Below are positions 63,168 through 64,000 of a DNA stretch of 64,000 bases, one piece after another. Made by a program: the position numbers and the translations under genes. The notes beneath the pieces are model-generated. The model worked only from the letters and a program-made list of their open reading frames with translations, searched no databases and was not told where the DNA came from. The DNA is from Akkermansia muciniphila (lineage in GTDB: Bacteria; Verrucomicrobiota; Verrucomicrobiia; Verrucomicrobiales; V1-33). Each line of letters starts with the position of its first letter. Position 1 is the first letter of the stretch. The stretch lies in the NCBI GenBank assembly GCA_945900785.1, contig CAMDJM010000011.1, positions 26,113-90,112 on the forward strand, written 5' to 3'.

Positions 63168-63638
63168 GTGGAATCACACGAAATTCTCCGAGACGCCTTC
63201 GAAAAAACCAGCCCCAAGGAAATTGCCAGCGGGCTGGGAATTTCCCTGTCCCTGGTGTATAAATGGTCGCAACCGCTTGAGGAGGAAGGGCAGGGCAGTG
63301 GTAGCCGGAATCCTCTGGACCGGACCACGGAACTCATCCGGCTCACCAGGGATGTGCGCATTATCCAATGGCTCTGCCAGCAGTCGGGTGGGTTTTACGT
63401 GCGGAATCCCAAAAATCCTGATGAGCGCCTCCGCGACGTGGGGCCGGCCACCAACGCCATCATCCAACAGTTTGCCGATCTCCTGGAATCCATTACCACC
63501 GCAGCCAGCGACAGGGCCATCAATGCCGGGGAGGCGGAAGGCATCCGCAGCCGCTGGGATGACTTGAAGACCACCACGGAGGGCTTTGTGCGGGCCTGTG
63601 AGCAGGGGAATTTTGATCAGATGTCGGCACGGCGTTAA
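63168..63638 (+). CDS. Small HTH protein (phage CII-like pattern)
   Basis: 156 aa from a GTG at 63168. The first 35 residues form a helix-turn-helix (SPKEIASGLGISLSLVYKWSQP), then NPLDRTTELIRLTRDVRIIQWLCQQSGGFYVRNP, a pattern shared by phage CII-type regulators and a verrucomicrobial family of unknown role, and a helical end that resembles a dimerisation region. No phage genes are nearby, so it is probably a chromosomal regulator. Alone in its unit. Confidence 0.75.
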   Translation: MESHEILRDAFEKTSPKEIASGLGISLSLVYKWSQPLEEEGQGSGSRNPLDRTTELIRLTRDVRIIQWLCQQSGGFYVRNPKNPDERLRDVGPATNAIIQQFADLLESITTAASDRAINAGEAEGIRSRWDDLKTTTEGFVRACEQGNFDQMSARR

Positions 63639-64000
63639 CTGGAGTGCTGCAACAAAGCCAGCCGGGGAGGACTTTGGGCCCGTGGAACTTCCTTTTAGCC
63701 TAAAATCGGAAGTTGAACCACAAGAACCGCCTGAAAGCCTTCACCCTCAAGGATTATCCGGGGTCAAGCCGTTCACCCGAATGGTGATCTTCTGCATTTT
63801 CTTAAATCAGTGAAAATCAGTTCTATCAGTGCCATCCGTGGCCCGTCAGCGTCCTTTTCAGCAAAGAACCGGCGTTGCCGCTGGGGACGGGGAGTAACTC
63901 TGTTGCACGGCGTGACCTCCGGCACGATACCACGCGTGTCCTTGCGCCGGAGTGTAGGCCGCCAAACCAATGGTGAGACCGGACTCAACCCCGGTCATTC
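63639..64000. other. Intergenic region to the right edge
   Basis: About 360 bp with no supportable gene, terminator or repeat. A minus-strand frame from the edge (SGLTIGLAAYTPAQGHAWYR, about 63880-63990) may be the end or a scrap of something outside; not recognised. Confidence 0.35.

Noticed and set aside
63168..63638. Prophage
   Set aside because: The CII-like HTH gene stands alone; no integrase, capsid or lysis genes or attachment repeats are seen.
1..64000. tRNA, rRNA or CRISPR array
   Set aside because: No cloverleaf with a usable anticodon arm, no rRNA landmark and no regular spaced repeats were noticed; a covariance-model scan was not possible.

Overview
The window looks like chromosome of a Verrucomicrobiota bacterium (PVC superphylum). 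No rRNA or taxonomic marker is present, so this is inferred from gene content: four PSD1/DUF1549/DUF1553 'planctomycete cytochrome' proteins paired with three Tat-exported DUF1501 proteins, very large secreted lamin-tail/CotH and beta-helix proteins, DUF1080, VTC + DUF4956, EF-hand and PQQ-propeller proteins, and high GC (roughly 60% by eye).

Layout. 1-6426 (minus): operon PSD1 / DUF1501 / PSD1, the last gene running off the left edge. 6665-19805 (plus): a redoxin-cytochrome-monooxygenase-like fusion, then PSD1, a vapBC-type toxin-antitoxin cassette, DUF1501, PSD1, DUF1501 and a secreted beta-propeller. The TA pair sits between a PSD1 gene and its usual DUF1501 partner and is bounded by a 9-bp direct repeat. 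19811-20139: gene debris, namely an SDR scrap fused to an 89%-identical copied slice of the upstream PSD1 gene. 20215-24221: ADP-ribosylglycohydrolase, folB, ECF sigma factor with an anti-sigma-like membrane protein, a two-hairpin inverted-repeat element, and a WalJ/YycJ-type MBL hydrolase.

24307-28279 is a mosaic: scraps of ispE, zwf and a nitrate-transporter binding protein surround a compact copper block (Cys/His micro-ORF, YHS protein, small lipoprotein, Cu+ P-type ATPase). 28492-34620 encodes a 2042-aa lamin-tail/CotH exoprotein. 34859-38805 is a likely defence locus: a PHP-AAA(SMC-like) ATPase (TrlF-like) overlapping a Schlafen/AlbA_2-HATPase gene, beside what looks like a collapsed type I methylase remnant. 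38806-39514 is repeat-rich noncoding DNA. Then come an orphan 12-TM permease, a palindromic element, a DUF1080 protein and a fused AhbA/AhbB-type siroheme-decarboxylase-like gene whose start codon directly follows an intrinsic-terminator-like hairpin.

44232-51467 (minus) is a three-gene unit built around a 1987-aa Pmp-like beta-helix protein that ends in a metzincin-type HExxHxxG protease, with a translationally coupled membrane partner. 51480-53070 holds two decayed tandem FN3 genes with their terminators. The rest is FAH-family hydrolase, EF-hand protein, PQQ propeller, a deleted TPR gene, dinB, a VTC/DUF4956/HlyD/RlpA cluster, an aldo/keto reductase and a small HTH protein. No tRNA, rRNA, CRISPR array or complete insertion sequence was recognised.
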